Below, piece by piece: positions 15,792-24,819 of a stretch of DNA of 39,999 nucleotides. The DNA is taken from positions 1-39,999 of the forward strand of contig CACWJS010000019.1 of assembly GCA_902761275.1 (NCBI GenBank). The letters run 5' to 3'. Positions within the stretch are counted from its first letter, which is position 1; every line of letters begins with the position of its first letter. Below the pieces are notes generated by a model. The model was given only the letters and a program-made list of their open reading frames with translations. It was not told where the DNA came from and did not search any database. Source of the stretch: an uncultured bacterium (GTDB taxonomy: Bacteria; Verrucomicrobiota; Kiritimatiellia; RFP12; UBA1067). The translations under genes and the position numbers were made by a program.

Positions 15792-17866
15792 AGAGAACTA
15801 TTCTTTACTCGCTTGCCTTTGCGCTGGCCGCGTCTTGCGGCGCATCTGCCGCGGAAGTGAAGCCGCAGGACTACTACGGGAAGATCGCGCGACGCGTCGG
15901 CGACATGCTTCCGAAGTACCACGTCCTCCAGAAGAAGCTTGACGACGACATCTCGCAGAAGGCGTGGACAAACCTCGTGACGTTCTACGACTTCGATCAC
16001 TCCGTCTTCCTGAAGTCCGACATGGACGAGCTCGCGAAGCGCGAGAAGTCGCTCGACGACGAGCTACATGCGGGCGATCCGTCGTTTGGCTTCGACGTCT
16101 ACAACCTCTACTGCCGCCGCCTCTCGGAGCGCATGGAGTTCGCGACTAACTTCCTCGCGACGGTGGAGTGGGATTTCTCGACGAACGAGACGTATCGCGT
16201 GAAGCGCAAGGACGCGCCCTGGCCTGAGACGAGGGAGGAGGCGGAGGACCACTGGCGCAGGCGACTCAAGAACGAGGCGCTCGTCCAGATCCTCGGCGCG
16301 GAGCTCGACAAGTCCACGAACGAGGTCGATGCCGCCGGAAGTCTCGTAAAGAAGTACCGCCAGTACTACACCGTCCTTACAGAACCCGACGAAGAGGCGG
16401 TTCTCCAGCACTACCTTTCCGCCGTGGCGCGTGCCTACGATCCGCACTCTGACTACATGTCGCCCGCGTCCAAAGAGGACTTCGACATGGAGATGAGCCT
16501 GACCCTCTGTGGCGTCGGCGCGGTTCTGCACATGGACGAGGGCGCGCTCAAGATCGTCGAAATCATGGCGGGCGGGCCTGTTGACCGCGATGGACGCATA
16601 AAGGAGGGCGACAAAATCGTCGGCGTTCAGCAGGAAGACGGTGAGATGGAAGACATCATGTGGAAGCCGATAAAGAAGTCGATCAAGAAGATACGCGGGC
16701 CGAAGGGCACACGTGTCACGCTCGAGATCGTTCCGCGCTCCGATACGTCTGGCGCGACGAAGAAGCAAATCGAGCTTGTCCGCGACGAAATCAAGCTCGA
16801 GGACCAGGCGGCGACGGGGCGCGTAGAGACTGTCTCGCTCGGCGGCTTCACGAACAAGGTCGGCTACGTATATCTCCCCGGCTTCTACGGCACGATGGAC
16901 AAGCGTCCGCAGGATCCCGGTTTCCGCAGCTGCGCGATGGACGTCGCAAAGCTTATCGCGGAGTTCAACGCCGAGGACGTTGGCGGGCTTGTACTTGACC
17001 TTCGCGGCAACGGCGGCGGCTCTTTGAGGGAGGCGGTGCTTCTTTCGGCGCTTTTCGTCCCGAACGGCCCCGTCGTGCAGGTAAAGGACGTGCGCAACCT
17101 CGGGTGCCTTCCGATACCCTACGGCAACCCAGTTGCGTTCCGCAGGCCCCTCGTGGTGCTCACCGACCGCGCGAGCGCGTCGGCCTCGGAGATCGTCGCA
17201 GGGCATCTACACGATGTAGGGCGTGCCGTGATACTCGGTGATGGGCGGACGCACGGAAAGGGGACTGTCCAGACGGTGCTTGGCATGGGCCCCGCGCAGT
17301 ACGGGTCTATGAAGATCACGACTGCGAGGTTCTACCGTGTCGACGGGCGCTCAACGCAGCTTGAGGGCGTCGAGGCAGACATACGGCTCCCGTCGCTTCT
17401 CGACTCGCTGGACATCGGCGAGGACAAGCTCCCCAACGCGCTGCCGTTCAGTCGCATTCTTCCCGCCGACTACGCGCGCTGCTGGAACATGTACGAGTAT
17501 GTTCCCGAGCTTCGCAAGCTCGCGGAAGCGCGGCTTGCGACTAACGAGCGCTACCAGAAGCACATTGAAAACGTCAACGCCATGAAGGAGATGAGCGAGC
17601 GCGAGGAAGTCTCGCTCGAGCGCGAGGCGCGGAAGGCCCAAATGGCCGCCGACCGCGAGCTCAGGGAAGTGGCCGATGCCGACGGCGAGGATGACGATGA
17701 CGACAAGCCGCGCCGCCGCAAGCGCAACGAGCGCTCGAAGGACGACGTCGTTCTCGACGCGGCGTTTGACGTCATGTGCGACCTCATACGGCTGAACGAC
17801 GGCGCGGAAGTGCCGCGTCCGCGCACGAACAGCGGCTGGTACAACGCGATCATGGGAGGGTTCTGA
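15788..17866 (+). CDS. C-terminal processing peptidase (Ctp/Prc, S41 family)
   Basis: 692 residues with a signal peptide (SLAFALAASCGASA), so periplasmic. An N-terminal helical region is followed by a PDZ domain (about residues 235-320) and the S41 catalytic domain. The Ser/Lys dyad is visible: Ser in the DRASASASEIVAG cluster (residues 463-467) and Lys491 in HGKGTVQT. The C-terminal about 150 residues are a charged helical extension with an acidic DGEDDDDDKPRRR patch, like the long Tsp/Prc-type enzymes. It trims exported proteins at their C-termini and helps control peptidoglycan hydrolases. ATGA overlap with the NERD gene; dapF follows after 2 nt. Confidence 0.92.
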   Translation: MKRTILYSLAFALAASCGASAAEVKPQDYYGKIARRVGDMLPKYHVLQKKLDDDISQKAWTNLVTFYDFDHSVFLKSDMDELAKREKSLDDELHAGDPSFGFDVYNLYCRRLSERMEFATNFLATVEWDFSTNETYRVKRKDAPWPETREEAEDHWRRRLKNEALVQILGAELDKSTNEVDAAGSLVKKYRQYYTVLTEPDEEAVLQHYLSAVARAYDPHSDYMSPASKEDFDMEMSLTLCGVGAVLHMDEGALKIVEIMAGGPVDRDGRIKEGDKIVGVQQEDGEMEDIMWKPIKKSIKKIRGPKGTRVTLEIVPRSDTSGATKKQIELVRDEIKLEDQAATGRVETVSLGGFTNKVGYVYLPGFYGTMDKRPQDPGFRSCAMDVAKLIAEFNAEDVGGLVLDLRGNGGGSLREAVLLSALFVPNGPVVQVKDVRNLGCLPIPYGNPVAFRRPLVVLTDRASASASEIVAGHLHDVGRAVILGDGRTHGKGTVQTVLGMGPAQYGSMKITTARFYRVDGRSTQLEGVEADIRLPSLLDSLDIGEDKLPNALPFSRILPADYARCWNMYEYVPELRKLAEARLATNERYQKHIENVNAMKEMSEREEVSLEREARKAQMAADRELREVADADGEDDDDDKPRRRKRNERSKDDVVLDAAFDVMCDLIRLNDGAEVPRPRTNSGWYNAIMGGF

Positions 17867-17868
17867 AA

Positions 17869-18666
17869 ATGAAGCCGGTCAGATTCGTCAAGATGCATGG
17901 AGCGGGGAACGACTTCGTTCTCGTCGACGACCGCGACGGCGACTTTCCCTGCGAGCACCGCCTGATCGCGGCCATGGCGACGCGTCCAAGCGGCATTGGG
18001 TGCGAGGGAGTGATCCTCGTCCAGCGTTCCGAGACGGCAGATTTCAAGATGCGGTTCTTCAACCCCGACGGATCAGAGGCGGATCTCTGCGGAAACGGCG
18101 CGAGGTGCGTCGCCGCGTTCGCGCGCGAGATTGGCGCGGTCGCTGGGAAGGCGATGCGCTTCGAGACAGAGGCGGGACTGGTAGACGCAGAGCTGCTCGA
18201 CGACGACCTTGTCCGCATTGCGATGCCAGACCCCAAGGACTTCGGCGACGATTTCGTCGTCGCGGGCGTTCCGCACAAGATCGTGCCAGTCAGCAACATC
18301 GCAAAGGCGGACGTCGAAGGCGAGGGGCGTCGCATAAGGATGAGCGACGAGTTTGCGCCAGACGGCACGAACGTCAACTTCGTCTGCTACCGGGCTCCCG
18401 ACCGCGTGTCGGTGCGCACCTACGAGCGCGGCGTCGAAGCCGAGACGTTCGCCTGCGGCACGGGTTCGGTAGCGGCGGCGGTAGTTGGCGTCGCGCAGCA
18501 CGGGCTCAAGTTCCCCGTGCACGTCAAGACGGCGGGCGGCTACGAGCTTACCGTCGACGGCGTCAAGACCGAGGCGGGCTTTTCTGATGTAACGCTGACA
18601 GGGCCGGTTAAGCGCGTCTACGAAGGGACGATAGACCTCGACACACTCGGCGTTGTCCCGGAGTAA
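17869..18666 (+). CDS. dapF: Diaminopimelate epimerase
   Basis: 265 residues from the ATG at 17869, which follows GGGAGGG at a suitable distance and opens with the standard FVKMHGAGNDF. DapF converts LL- to meso-diaminopimelate for lysine and peptidoglycan. Both active-site cysteines are present: Cys74 in LCGNGARC and Cys196 in FACGTGS. The internal SNIAK...G...NVNFV substrate loop is also seen. Placed 2 nt after the Ctp protease gene, in a run (NERD-ctp-dapF) with a cell-envelope flavour. Confidence 0.95.
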   Translation: MKPVRFVKMHGAGNDFVLVDDRDGDFPCEHRLIAAMATRPSGIGCEGVILVQRSETADFKMRFFNPDGSEADLCGNGARCVAAFAREIGAVAGKAMRFETEAGLVDAELLDDDLVRIAMPDPKDFGDDFVVAGVPHKIVPVSNIAKADVEGEGRRIRMSDEFAPDGTNVNFVCYRAPDRVSVRTYERGVEAETFACGTGSVAAAVVGVAQHGLKFPVHVKTAGGYELTVDGVKTEAGFSDVTLTGPVKRVYEGTIDLDTLGVVPE

Positions 18667-18676
18667 CCAAGGACAC

Positions 18677-18705
18677 TTGAAGCCCGGCGCGAATAATGGT
18701 ATAAT
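18677..18705 (+). promoter_or_regulatory. Promoter of rnfA
   Basis: TTGAAG (18677-18682), a 17-bp spacer and an extended -10 ATGGTATAAT (TATAAT 18700-18705). The rnfA ATG is 12 nt beyond the box, leaving a leader of only about 5 nt. Confidence 0.82.
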
Positions 18706-18717
18706 CGGAGCAAATCT

Positions 18718-19305
18718 ATGAGCTACTACTTGATGATCCTTGTCGGCGCGGTTCTCGTGAACAACTTCGTTCTGAGCCGCTTTCTCGGTTGCTGCCCGTT
18801 CCTCGGCGTGTCGAAGAAGCTCGACACGGCGCTTGGCATGTCTGGCGCGGTCGTGTTCGTGATGACGGTCGCCGCGGCGGTGACGTGGTGCCTTGACCAC
18901 TGGCTTCTGCAGCCGAACGGCCTCGGCTACATCCACACGCTTGCGTTTATTCTCGTCATCGCGTCACTCGTCCAGTTCATCGACATAGCGATGAAGCGGT
19001 TCCTGCCGCCGCTCCACGCCGCGCTTGGCATCTTCCTTCCTCTCATCACGACGAACTGCGCCGTTCTCGGCGCTGCGGAAATCAACTGCAAGCAGGGAAC
19101 TGGATTCTTCGAGTCCGTCTTCTTCTCTTTTGCGGCCGCCGTCGGCTTCGGCTTTGCGCTCGTCATCTTCTCCGGCATCCGCGAGAAGCTTGCGCACGCC
19201 GATCCCCCGCGCTGCTTCCGCGGCATAGCCATCGCGCTCGTCACGGGCGGTCTTCTGTCTCTTGCGTTCATGGGGTTCTCGGGGCTTGTGAAGCTGCCGT
19301 ATTGA
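18718..19305 (+). CDS. rnfA: Rnf electron-transport complex subunit A
   Basis: 195 residues with six hydrophobic helices, the usual size. The N-terminal [20 protein letters not shown] and the central [11 protein letters not shown] motifs are the mirror-image cysteine-bearing segments typical of RnfA/RsxA and NqrE. The complex moves electrons between ferredoxin and NAD+ while pumping Na+ or H+ across the inner membrane. Only rnfA and rnfB are here; no C, D, G or E gene lies within the window upstream. It has its own promoter with an almost absent leader. Confidence 0.95.
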   Translation: MSYYLMILVGAVLVNNFVLSRFLGCCPFLGVSKKLDTALGMSGAVVFVMTVAAAVTWCLDHWLLQPNGLGYIHTLAFILVIASLVQFIDIAMKRFLPPLHAALGIFLPLITTNCAVLGAAEINCKQGTGFFESVFFSFAAAVGFGFALVIFSGIREKLAHADPPRCFRGIAIALVTGGLLSLAFMGFSGLVKLPY

Positions 19306-19378
19306 GAAGGTTGAAAAGTTGAAAGGTTGAAAAGTTGAAAGGTTGAAAAGTTGAACGGTTGAAAAGTTGAAGGGTTAA
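19306..19378. repeat. GGTTGAAAAGTTGAAA tandem microrepeat between rnfA and rnfB
   Basis: Alternating GGTTGAAAA and GTTGAAA units start at the rnfA stop and end 4 nt before the rnfB ATG, so the whole gap is repeat. The final GAAGGGTTAAAA is the only sequence that could serve as a ribosome-binding site. Confidence 0.92.
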
Positions 19379-19382
19379 AAAC

Positions 19383-20192
19383 ATGACAATCGCAATTGCA
19401 ATTATCGCAGGTGTCGGCCTTGTCGCGGCAATCGCGCTTGCCGTTGCAGACAAGTATCTCGCCGTCCGCGAAGATCCGCGCATCGGCATGGTGACTGCCG
19501 CGCTTCCAGGCGCGAACTGCGGCGGATGTGGCTTTCCTGGGTGCGACGGCTATGCCCGCGCGCTCGTCGCGGGAACTGCGCCTAACGGCGCGTGTGCGGC
19601 AGGCGGCGACGCATGTGCCGCGGCAATCGCCAAGATCCTCGGCGTCGAGGCGACCGCGACCGAGAAACGCGTCGCGCTCGTCAAGTGCTGCGGAACGCGC
19701 TCCGAGGCAATTCGAGTCGGCGACTATAACGGCATTTGCGACTGCAGCGTAGCGGCCATGACGGCTGGCGGCGACAAGGGCTGCACCTACGGTTGCCTCG
19801 GCTACGGTGCTTGCGCAAACGTCTGCCCGAAGGGCGCGATTTCGATCCACGACGGGCTTGCGAAGGTCGATAAGCGCCTTTGCATCGGCTGCGGCAAGTG
19901 CGTGACGGTGTGCCCGAAGAAGATCATCGAGCTCGTTCCCGCGTCCGCGACAATCCATGTCCTCTGCGCGAACCCCGACAAGGGGCCGAATGTCCGCAAG
20001 GTCTGCGGCGTCGGTTGCATGGGCTGCCATCTCTGCGAGAAGAACTCCGGCGGCAAGGAAGCCGGCCACTTCACGTTCCAGGGCTTTCTCGCCAAGGTTA
20101 ACTATGAGAACCCGCCGACCGACGAGCAGGTCGCCGCGAAGTGCCCCGCGAAGTGCATCGGCGTCGACCCCCACTTCGAGTCGGGCAATTGA
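19383..20192 (+). CDS. rnfB: Rnf electron-transport complex subunit B (ferredoxin-like)
   Basis: 269 residues. An N-terminal membrane anchor (about residues 3-22) is followed by the 4Fe-4S domain NCGGCGFPGCDGYA (about 44-57). Two ferredoxin-type clusters follow in CLGYGACANVCPKGAI and CIGCGKCVTVCPKKII, and there are more cysteines near the C-terminus (CMGCHLCEK, KCPAKC). This matches RnfB, which passes electrons from ferredoxin into the complex. It is separated from rnfA only by the microrepeat tract, which may affect translation of the downstream partner. Confidence 0.95.
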   Translation: MTIAIAIIAGVGLVAAIALAVADKYLAVREDPRIGMVTAALPGANCGGCGFPGCDGYARALVAGTAPNGACAAGGDACAAAIAKILGVEATATEKRVALVKCCGTRSEAIRVGDYNGICDCSVAAMTAGGDKGCTYGCLGYGACANVCPKGAISIHDGLAKVDKRLCIGCGKCVTVCPKKIIELVPASATIHVLCANPDKGPNVRKVCGVGCMGCHLCEKNSGGKEAGHFTFQGFLAKVNYENPPTDEQVAAKCPAKCIGVDPHFESGN

Positions 20193-20248
20193 TGTGCTTG
20201 GCGGCATGCCGGGAAAAGAAGTCTCTTGGCTTTAAGAAAGGAGACTAA

Positions 20249-21691
20249 GTGAGAACTCCGTGCGGAACAATCTTGGTAGCGGCAATGGTCGCCGCGGATT
20301 TCGCATTTGGCGCGAACGCCCACATGCAGGATGCACGGAAGACGCCGGAATGGTTTACTCGCGGTGTCATGTACCAGATACAACCGCGCGCGTTCACGCC
20401 CGAGGGTACGCTCAAGGCGGCGGCGGAGAAACTGCCGTATCTGAAGGATCTCGGCGTCACCATCGCCTACCTCGTGCCGGTGATGAAGATGGACACAGAC
20501 ATGGACAAGGGCTTTTGGAGCCCGCGCCAAATCAAGAGCGGCTTTGACAACCCTAAGAACCAGTATCGCCTCTCCGACTACTTCCACGTTGACGAGGAGT
20601 ACGGCACGGATGCCGACTTGAGGGATTTCTGCGCTGCCGCGCACGGAATCGGCATGAAGGTCGTTTTCGATCTCGTCTATCTCCACTGCGGTCCGACTGC
20701 GCCCGTCCTGAAGGAGCATCCAGAATTCACCTGGTGGAATCCCGACGGCACGGTCAAGAAGGGGCCGTGGCGGTTCCCGAAGCTCAACTTCGCCGAGCCG
20801 AAACTGCGCGAATACCTGCTTGGCAATATGCGGTATTTGATTAAGGAGTACGGGGCGGACGGCTTCCGCTGCGACGTCGGCGACGGCATCCCGCTCGATT
20901 TCTGGTGCGATGCGCACGACATGATGGATTCCGTTTCTGGAGGAACGGCGGTTCTCCTCTGCGAAGGTTTTACTGTCTGCAACCAGTACAAGGGCTTCGA
21001 TGCGGACTACGGCTGGTTCCCCGGCCTTAATGCCGCCAGGGTGCGCAACTCGTGGGTTGATCGCGAAAGTTCGTGTCCTGTTGGCTCGCGTTTCGTGAAC
21101 CACTACGAGAACCACGACATCGCAACTGACCTGCGTCCTCGTCGCGAGGCTCAGTGGGGACACGAAGCCGTAGATCAGGTTCTTGTTTGGATGTTTACGC
21201 TCGACGGCGTGCCAATGCTCTTCACCGGCAATGAACTGGCCGATTCCGACGAGCGCCATTCGATGTTCGGCAAGACCCCGATGGACTGGACGCAGCTCGA
21301 CCGCGAGCCGGGGAAGTCTCGCCATGCGCTCGTGAAGCGCCTTGCCGCACTTCGCCGCGACCATTCTGCGTTCACTGACATCAACGGCGAGGAGGGCCTG
21401 ACATGGCTTGACACGACGGCGAATGATTCCGTTACGGCTTTTGTTAGGCGCAATGGGCGCGAAACCATGCTTGTGGTGCAGAACTGGACTGGCAAAGACG
21501 TCCGTTGCGACGTGTCGTTCGCTGTTCCAAAGCGCAAGACGGCGTCATATCTTGCGGCGGATGAAGAAAATCGCGACGTCAAGGGAGATATCTCGCCTGC
21601 TGCTGTCTATTCGAAGGACGCGGAATTTGTCGGCGGAACGACGTTTCACCTTGGCGCCTGGGGCTCTTGGATATCCAAGGTCCATTTTTAG
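20249..21691 (+). CDS. GH13 alpha-amylase-family glycoside hydrolase, exported
   Basis: 480 residues. GTG start preceded by AAAGGAG; the N-terminus (ILVAAMVAADFAFGANA) looks like a signal peptide, so it probably acts outside the cytoplasm. The (beta/alpha)8 barrel starts at VMYQIQPRAFTPEGT. Catalytic residues are recognisable: Asp209 in GADGFRCDVGDG (nucleophile), Glu239 in LLCEG (acid/base) and Asp290 in NHYENHD. The C-terminal about 80 residues form a beta domain. Substrate is an alpha-glucan or related sugar; maltosyl or trehalose specificity cannot be read. It stands alone between rnfB and ugd. Confidence 0.88.
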   Translation: MRTPCGTILVAAMVAADFAFGANAHMQDARKTPEWFTRGVMYQIQPRAFTPEGTLKAAAEKLPYLKDLGVTIAYLVPVMKMDTDMDKGFWSPRQIKSGFDNPKNQYRLSDYFHVDEEYGTDADLRDFCAAAHGIGMKVVFDLVYLHCGPTAPVLKEHPEFTWWNPDGTVKKGPWRFPKLNFAEPKLREYLLGNMRYLIKEYGADGFRCDVGDGIPLDFWCDAHDMMDSVSGGTAVLLCEGFTVCNQYKGFDADYGWFPGLNAARVRNSWVDRESSCPVGSRFVNHYENHDIATDLRPRREAQWGHEAVDQVLVWMFTLDGVPMLFTGNELADSDERHSMFGKTPMDWTQLDREPGKSRHALVKRLAALRRDHSAFTDINGEEGLTWLDTTANDSVTAFVRRNGRETMLVVQNWTGKDVRCDVSFAVPKRKTASYLAADEENRDVKGDISPAAVYSKDAEFVGGTTFHLGAWGSWISKVHF

Positions 21692-21724
21692 CATTGCCCA
21701 CTCGCCACCGTTGCGTCTATTTGG

Positions 21725-21730
21725 TATAAT
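21725..21730 (+). promoter_or_regulatory. Extended -10 promoter of ugd
   Basis: TTGGTATAAT with TATAAT at 21725-21730 and no clear -35. The ATG is 8 nt downstream without a Shine-Dalgarno, predicting a leaderless message. Confidence 0.8.
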
Positions 21731-21738
21731 CTACACGT

Positions 21739-23103
21739 ATGAACAAAAATATAGTCTGCATCGGGGCTGGGTACATCGGCGGGCCGACAATGGCCGTCAT
21801 CGCGAAGATGAACCCCGACCGCAAGGTCTACGTCTGCGATATCAACGCGAAGCGCATCGCGGCGTGGAACTCAAAGAACTATGCTCTCCCCATCTATGAG
21901 CCGGGGCTTGTCGACGTCGTAAAGGAAGTGCGCGGCAAGAACCTCTTCTTTACGACCGACATAAAGTCCGCCGTCAAGAAGTGCGACATAATCTTCGTTG
22001 GCGTCAACACCCCGACAAAGATGTTCGGGCGCGGCGCTGGTAGGGCGAGCGACCTCCAGTTCTGGGAGGCGACTGCGCGCGAGATCAAGGGTTATGCCGA
22101 CGGCGACAAGATCGTCGTCGAGAAGTCGACGCTTCCTGTCCGCACGGCCGCCGCGATGGAGGCAATCCTGAACGACAACGCGAAATACCGCTTTACCGTC
22201 CTTTCGAATCCCGAGTTTCTCGCCGAGGGTACGGCGATAAAGGACTTGCTCTCTCCCGACCGCGTTTTGATCGGCGGGCCGGAGACGGTCGAGGGAAGGG
22301 CGGCCGTTCGCGAAATCTGCGACATCTATGCGGGCAAGGACGGCAAGTGGGTCGAGCGCTACAAGATACTCACGACGAATGTGTGGAGCGCCGAGCTCAC
22401 GAAGCTCGCGGCGAACGCGATGCTCGCGCAGCGCGTAAGCTCCGTGAACGCGCTTGCGGGACTTTGTGAGGCGACTGGCGCAGACATCGACGAGGTTGCC
22501 CGCGTGATGGGCGCCGATAGGCGAATCGGCTCCAAGTTCCTCAAGGCGGGACCCGGCTTCGGCGGCAGCTGTTTCAAGAAGGACGTCCTGAACCTTGTCT
22601 ATCTCTGCGAGACTTTCGGGCTCCATACTGCGGCGGAATACTGGTCGGGCGTCATCAAGATGAACGACCACCAGCAGGAGCGCATCGTCTCGCGGCTTTT
22701 CAAGGCGATGTTCAACACGCTTGCTAACAAGAAGATCGCGATGTTCGGCTTCGCGTTCAAGGCGGATACCGGCGACACGCGCGAAACGCCCGCCGGGTAT
22801 GTCGCTCGGCTTCTCAACGAGGAGCACGTCCGGCTCGTGATCACCGACCCCAAGGCGATAGAGAACGGCAAGCGCGACCTCGCGGGGCTTGACGGCATAA
22901 CGTGGGAGAAAGATCCGTACAAAGCCGCGAAGGACGCGGACGCGGTTCTCCTCATGACCGACTGGAAGGAGTATCCGACGCTTGACTGGGCGAAGATATT
23001 CAAGTCGATGCGAAAGCCATCGCTCGTCTTCGACACGCGCAACTGCCTCGACGCCGGCGCGCTCAAGAAGATCGGCTTCCGCGTTCTCAACGTCGGAAAG
23101 TAG
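21739..23103 (+). CDS. ugd: UDP-glucose 6-dehydrogenase, animal/plant-type subfamily
   Basis: 454 residues. Oxidises UDP-glucose to UDP-glucuronate with two NAD+. The Rossmann motif is GAGYIGGP, the catalytic cysteine is Cys278 in [13 protein letters not shown], and the substrate/NAD blocks [25 protein letters not shown] and [12 protein letters not shown] are present. Several of these, including PTMAVIA near the start and the GxGxGRASDL loop, resemble animal and plant UGDH, as I recall those sequences, more than the shorter bacterial type. Leaderless start. galE follows 34 nt later with its own Shine-Dalgarno, so the pair likely feeds UDP-sugars into surface glycans. Confidence 0.94.
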   Translation: MNKNIVCIGAGYIGGPTMAVIAKMNPDRKVYVCDINAKRIAAWNSKNYALPIYEPGLVDVVKEVRGKNLFFTTDIKSAVKKCDIIFVGVNTPTKMFGRGAGRASDLQFWEATAREIKGYADGDKIVVEKSTLPVRTAAAMEAILNDNAKYRFTVLSNPEFLAEGTAIKDLLSPDRVLIGGPETVEGRAAVREICDIYAGKDGKWVERYKILTTNVWSAELTKLAANAMLAQRVSSVNALAGLCEATGADIDEVARVMGADRRIGSKFLKAGPGFGGSCFKKDVLNLVYLCETFGLHTAAEYWSGVIKMNDHQQERIVSRLFKAMFNTLANKKIAMFGFAFKADTGDTRETPAGYVARLLNEEHVRLVITDPKAIENGKRDLAGLDGITWEKDPYKAAKDADAVLLMTDWKEYPTLDWAKIFKSMRKPSLVFDTRNCLDAGALKKIGFRVLNVGK

Positions 23104-23137
23104 CCCGCAAAAGTATTTCAAAAGAAAGGACCAAACG

Positions 23138-24178
23138 ATGAAGATTCTAGTAACAGGCGGTGCCGGATACATCGGCAGCCACACCGTAGTGGAGCTCCTG
23201 AACGCAGGGCACGACGTAGTTGTCGTGGACAACCTCTGCAACAGCTCGAAGAAGTCGCTTGCGCGCGTGAAGAAGATCACGGGCAAGCCCGTCGCGTTCT
23301 ACAAGGTAGACATCCGCGACGCGAAGCGGCTCAACGCCGTTCTTGACAAGGAAGGTCCTTTTGGCGCGGCGATCCATTTCGCGGCGCTCAAGGCCGTCGG
23401 CGAGTCGACGAAGATTCCGCTTAAGTACTACAACAACAACCTCGGCGGAACTTTCACGCTTCTCCAGTGCCTCGGCGACCACGGCTGCAAGAACATCGTG
23501 TTCTCGAGTTCCGCGACTGTCTACGGCGACCCCAAGAGCGTGCCGATCCGCGAGGACTTCCCGACGCCCGGCTGCACTAACGCCTACGGCTGGACGAAGC
23601 TTATGATGGAACAGGTCTTCAAGGACGTCCAGAAGGCCGACCCCGAGTGGAACGTGATTCTTCTCCGCTACTTCAACCCGATCGGCGCCCACAAGTCGGG
23701 GCTCATCGGCGAAGATCCCGCGGGAATTCCCAACAACCTTCTGCCCTATGTCGCGCAGGTCGCAGTCGGCCGCCGCGCCGAGCTCAATGTCTTCGGCAAC
23801 GACTATCCGACGCCAGACGGCACGGGAATCCGCGACTACATCCACGTCGTGGACCTCGCTATCGGCCACCTCAAGGCGATCGAGAAGCTTGAGAAGAACC
23901 CGCAGCTCGGGCTCAAGATCTACAACCTCGGCACTGGCAACGGATATTCCGTCCTCCAGGTCGTCAAGGCGTTCGAGAAGGCGTCGAAGCGCCCTGTTCC
24001 CTACAAGATCTGCCCTCGCCGTCCCGGCGACATCGCCGAGTGCTGGGCCGATCCGTCGCTCGCCGCGAAGGAGCTTGGCTGGAAGGCGGAGCGCGGCATA
24101 GACGAGATGTGCGCCGACGCGTGGCGTTGGCAGAAGAAGAACCCCTACGGCTACAATAAGCCAAAGAAAAATGGCTAA
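23138..24178 (+). CDS. galE: UDP-glucose 4-epimerase
   Basis: 346 residues from the ATG after AAGAAAGGACC. Interconverts UDP-glucose and UDP-galactose (possibly the GlcNAc/GalNAc forms) in the cytoplasm. N-terminal NAD motif [10 protein letters not shown], catalytic Ser in FSSSATVYG and the Tyr150-x3-Lys154 pair in AYGWTK. The RYFNPIGAH and [14 protein letters not shown] blocks are typical GalE. Complete and ordinary in length. In one transcription unit with ugd. Confidence 0.95.
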   Translation: MKILVTGGAGYIGSHTVVELLNAGHDVVVVDNLCNSSKKSLARVKKITGKPVAFYKVDIRDAKRLNAVLDKEGPFGAAIHFAALKAVGESTKIPLKYYNNNLGGTFTLLQCLGDHGCKNIVFSSSATVYGDPKSVPIREDFPTPGCTNAYGWTKLMMEQVFKDVQKADPEWNVILLRYFNPIGAHKSGLIGEDPAGIPNNLLPYVAQVAVGRRAELNVFGNDYPTPDGTGIRDYIHVVDLAIGHLKAIEKLEKNPQLGLKIYNLGTGNGYSVLQVVKAFEKASKRPVPYKICPRRPGDIAECWADPSLAAKELGWKAERGIDEMCADAWRWQKKNPYGYNKPKKNG

Positions 24179-24191
24179 GTAGTTGGGTGGC

Positions 24192-24806
24192 GTGACAGCG
24201 CTTGAATATCTGTTAGACGGCCTTGAGGCTGAGCTCGAGCTTGAGCGAGAGCTTGGCGTCAGGGTCGTCGAGCTTGATAGGACGTTGCTGGCCTCGCCCC
24301 CTCACTTCTCCACTCCCCCATTCTCCCACTCCCCCACCTCATCTCCCTCCAACTCCAACTCCCACTCCAACTCTTCTTCCCCCTCCAACTCCCCCACTCC
24401 CCCACTCCCTCACTCCCCAACTGATCCAATCCCCCAATCCCCCACGTCCACACTCTCTTTCGCCTTCCTCCATGACAGGCCCTTGTCGCCTAACGGCATA
24501 GAGATGATGGCGAAGATTGTGACGGCGATGCACGAGACGCCAGAGTCTGCGCCAATTGTGTTCAATGGCGAGAGGCCGCCGGCGAAGATGTATGTCGTTC
24601 TTGGCTCCGAGGCGATGAAGAAGTGGTATCCTGGCATGCGTGGGGCTCCCGGCCAGTGGCTTCGCGGGAGGAACGGCGAGGATGTCCTACTCACGTATTC
24701 GCCGGAATATCTGCTTCGCTTTGGCGCGGCAACGCCTGCGCTTATGAAGCTCAAGCGAGAAATGTGGACGAGCCTTAAGGGAGTGATGCAACGAGTTAGA
24801 GGATAG
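24192..24806 (+). CDS. Degenerate uracil-DNA-glycosylase-like protein with repeat-derived insert
   Basis: 204 residues from a GTG at 24192 (a TTG at 24183 is an alternative). The first 35 residues (ALEYLLDGLEAELELERELG) resemble the opening helix of family 4 uracil-DNA glycosylases. The last 75 residues (MYVVLGSEAMKKW, LLTYSPEYLLR, REMWTSLKGVMQRV) resemble their C-terminal half, with Ser where the usual motif has His. The middle, where the GEAPG active site and iron-sulfur cysteines should be, is replaced by a 50-residue Ser/Pro-rich stretch coded by CTCCCCCA/CTCCAACT repeats. Probably an inactive or decaying gene. The family assignment is my recollection of motifs, hence moderate. Confidence 0.5.
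   Translation: MTALEYLLDGLEAELELERELGVRVVELDRTLLASPPHFSTPPFSHSPTSSPSNSNSHSNSSSPSNSPTPPLPHSPTDPIPQSPTSTLSFAFLHDRPLSPNGIEMMAKIVTAMHETPESAPIVFNGERPPAKMYVVLGSEAMKKWYPGMRGAPGQWLRGRNGEDVLLTYSPEYLLRFGAATPALMKLKREMWTSLKGVMQRVRG
24300..24448. repeat. CTCCCCCA / CTCCAACT microrepeat inside the UDG-like ORF
   Basis: About 150 bp of degenerate CTCCCCCA, CTCCAACT and ATCCCCCA units, nearly pure C/T/A on this strand and in frame. It encodes Ser/Pro/Asn-rich sequence. It shares exact words with the shorter tract in dxs (14706-14746) and with the reverse complement of 3296-3322. Confidence 0.92.
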
Positions 24807-24819
24807 TCGGCAGTGGTGT

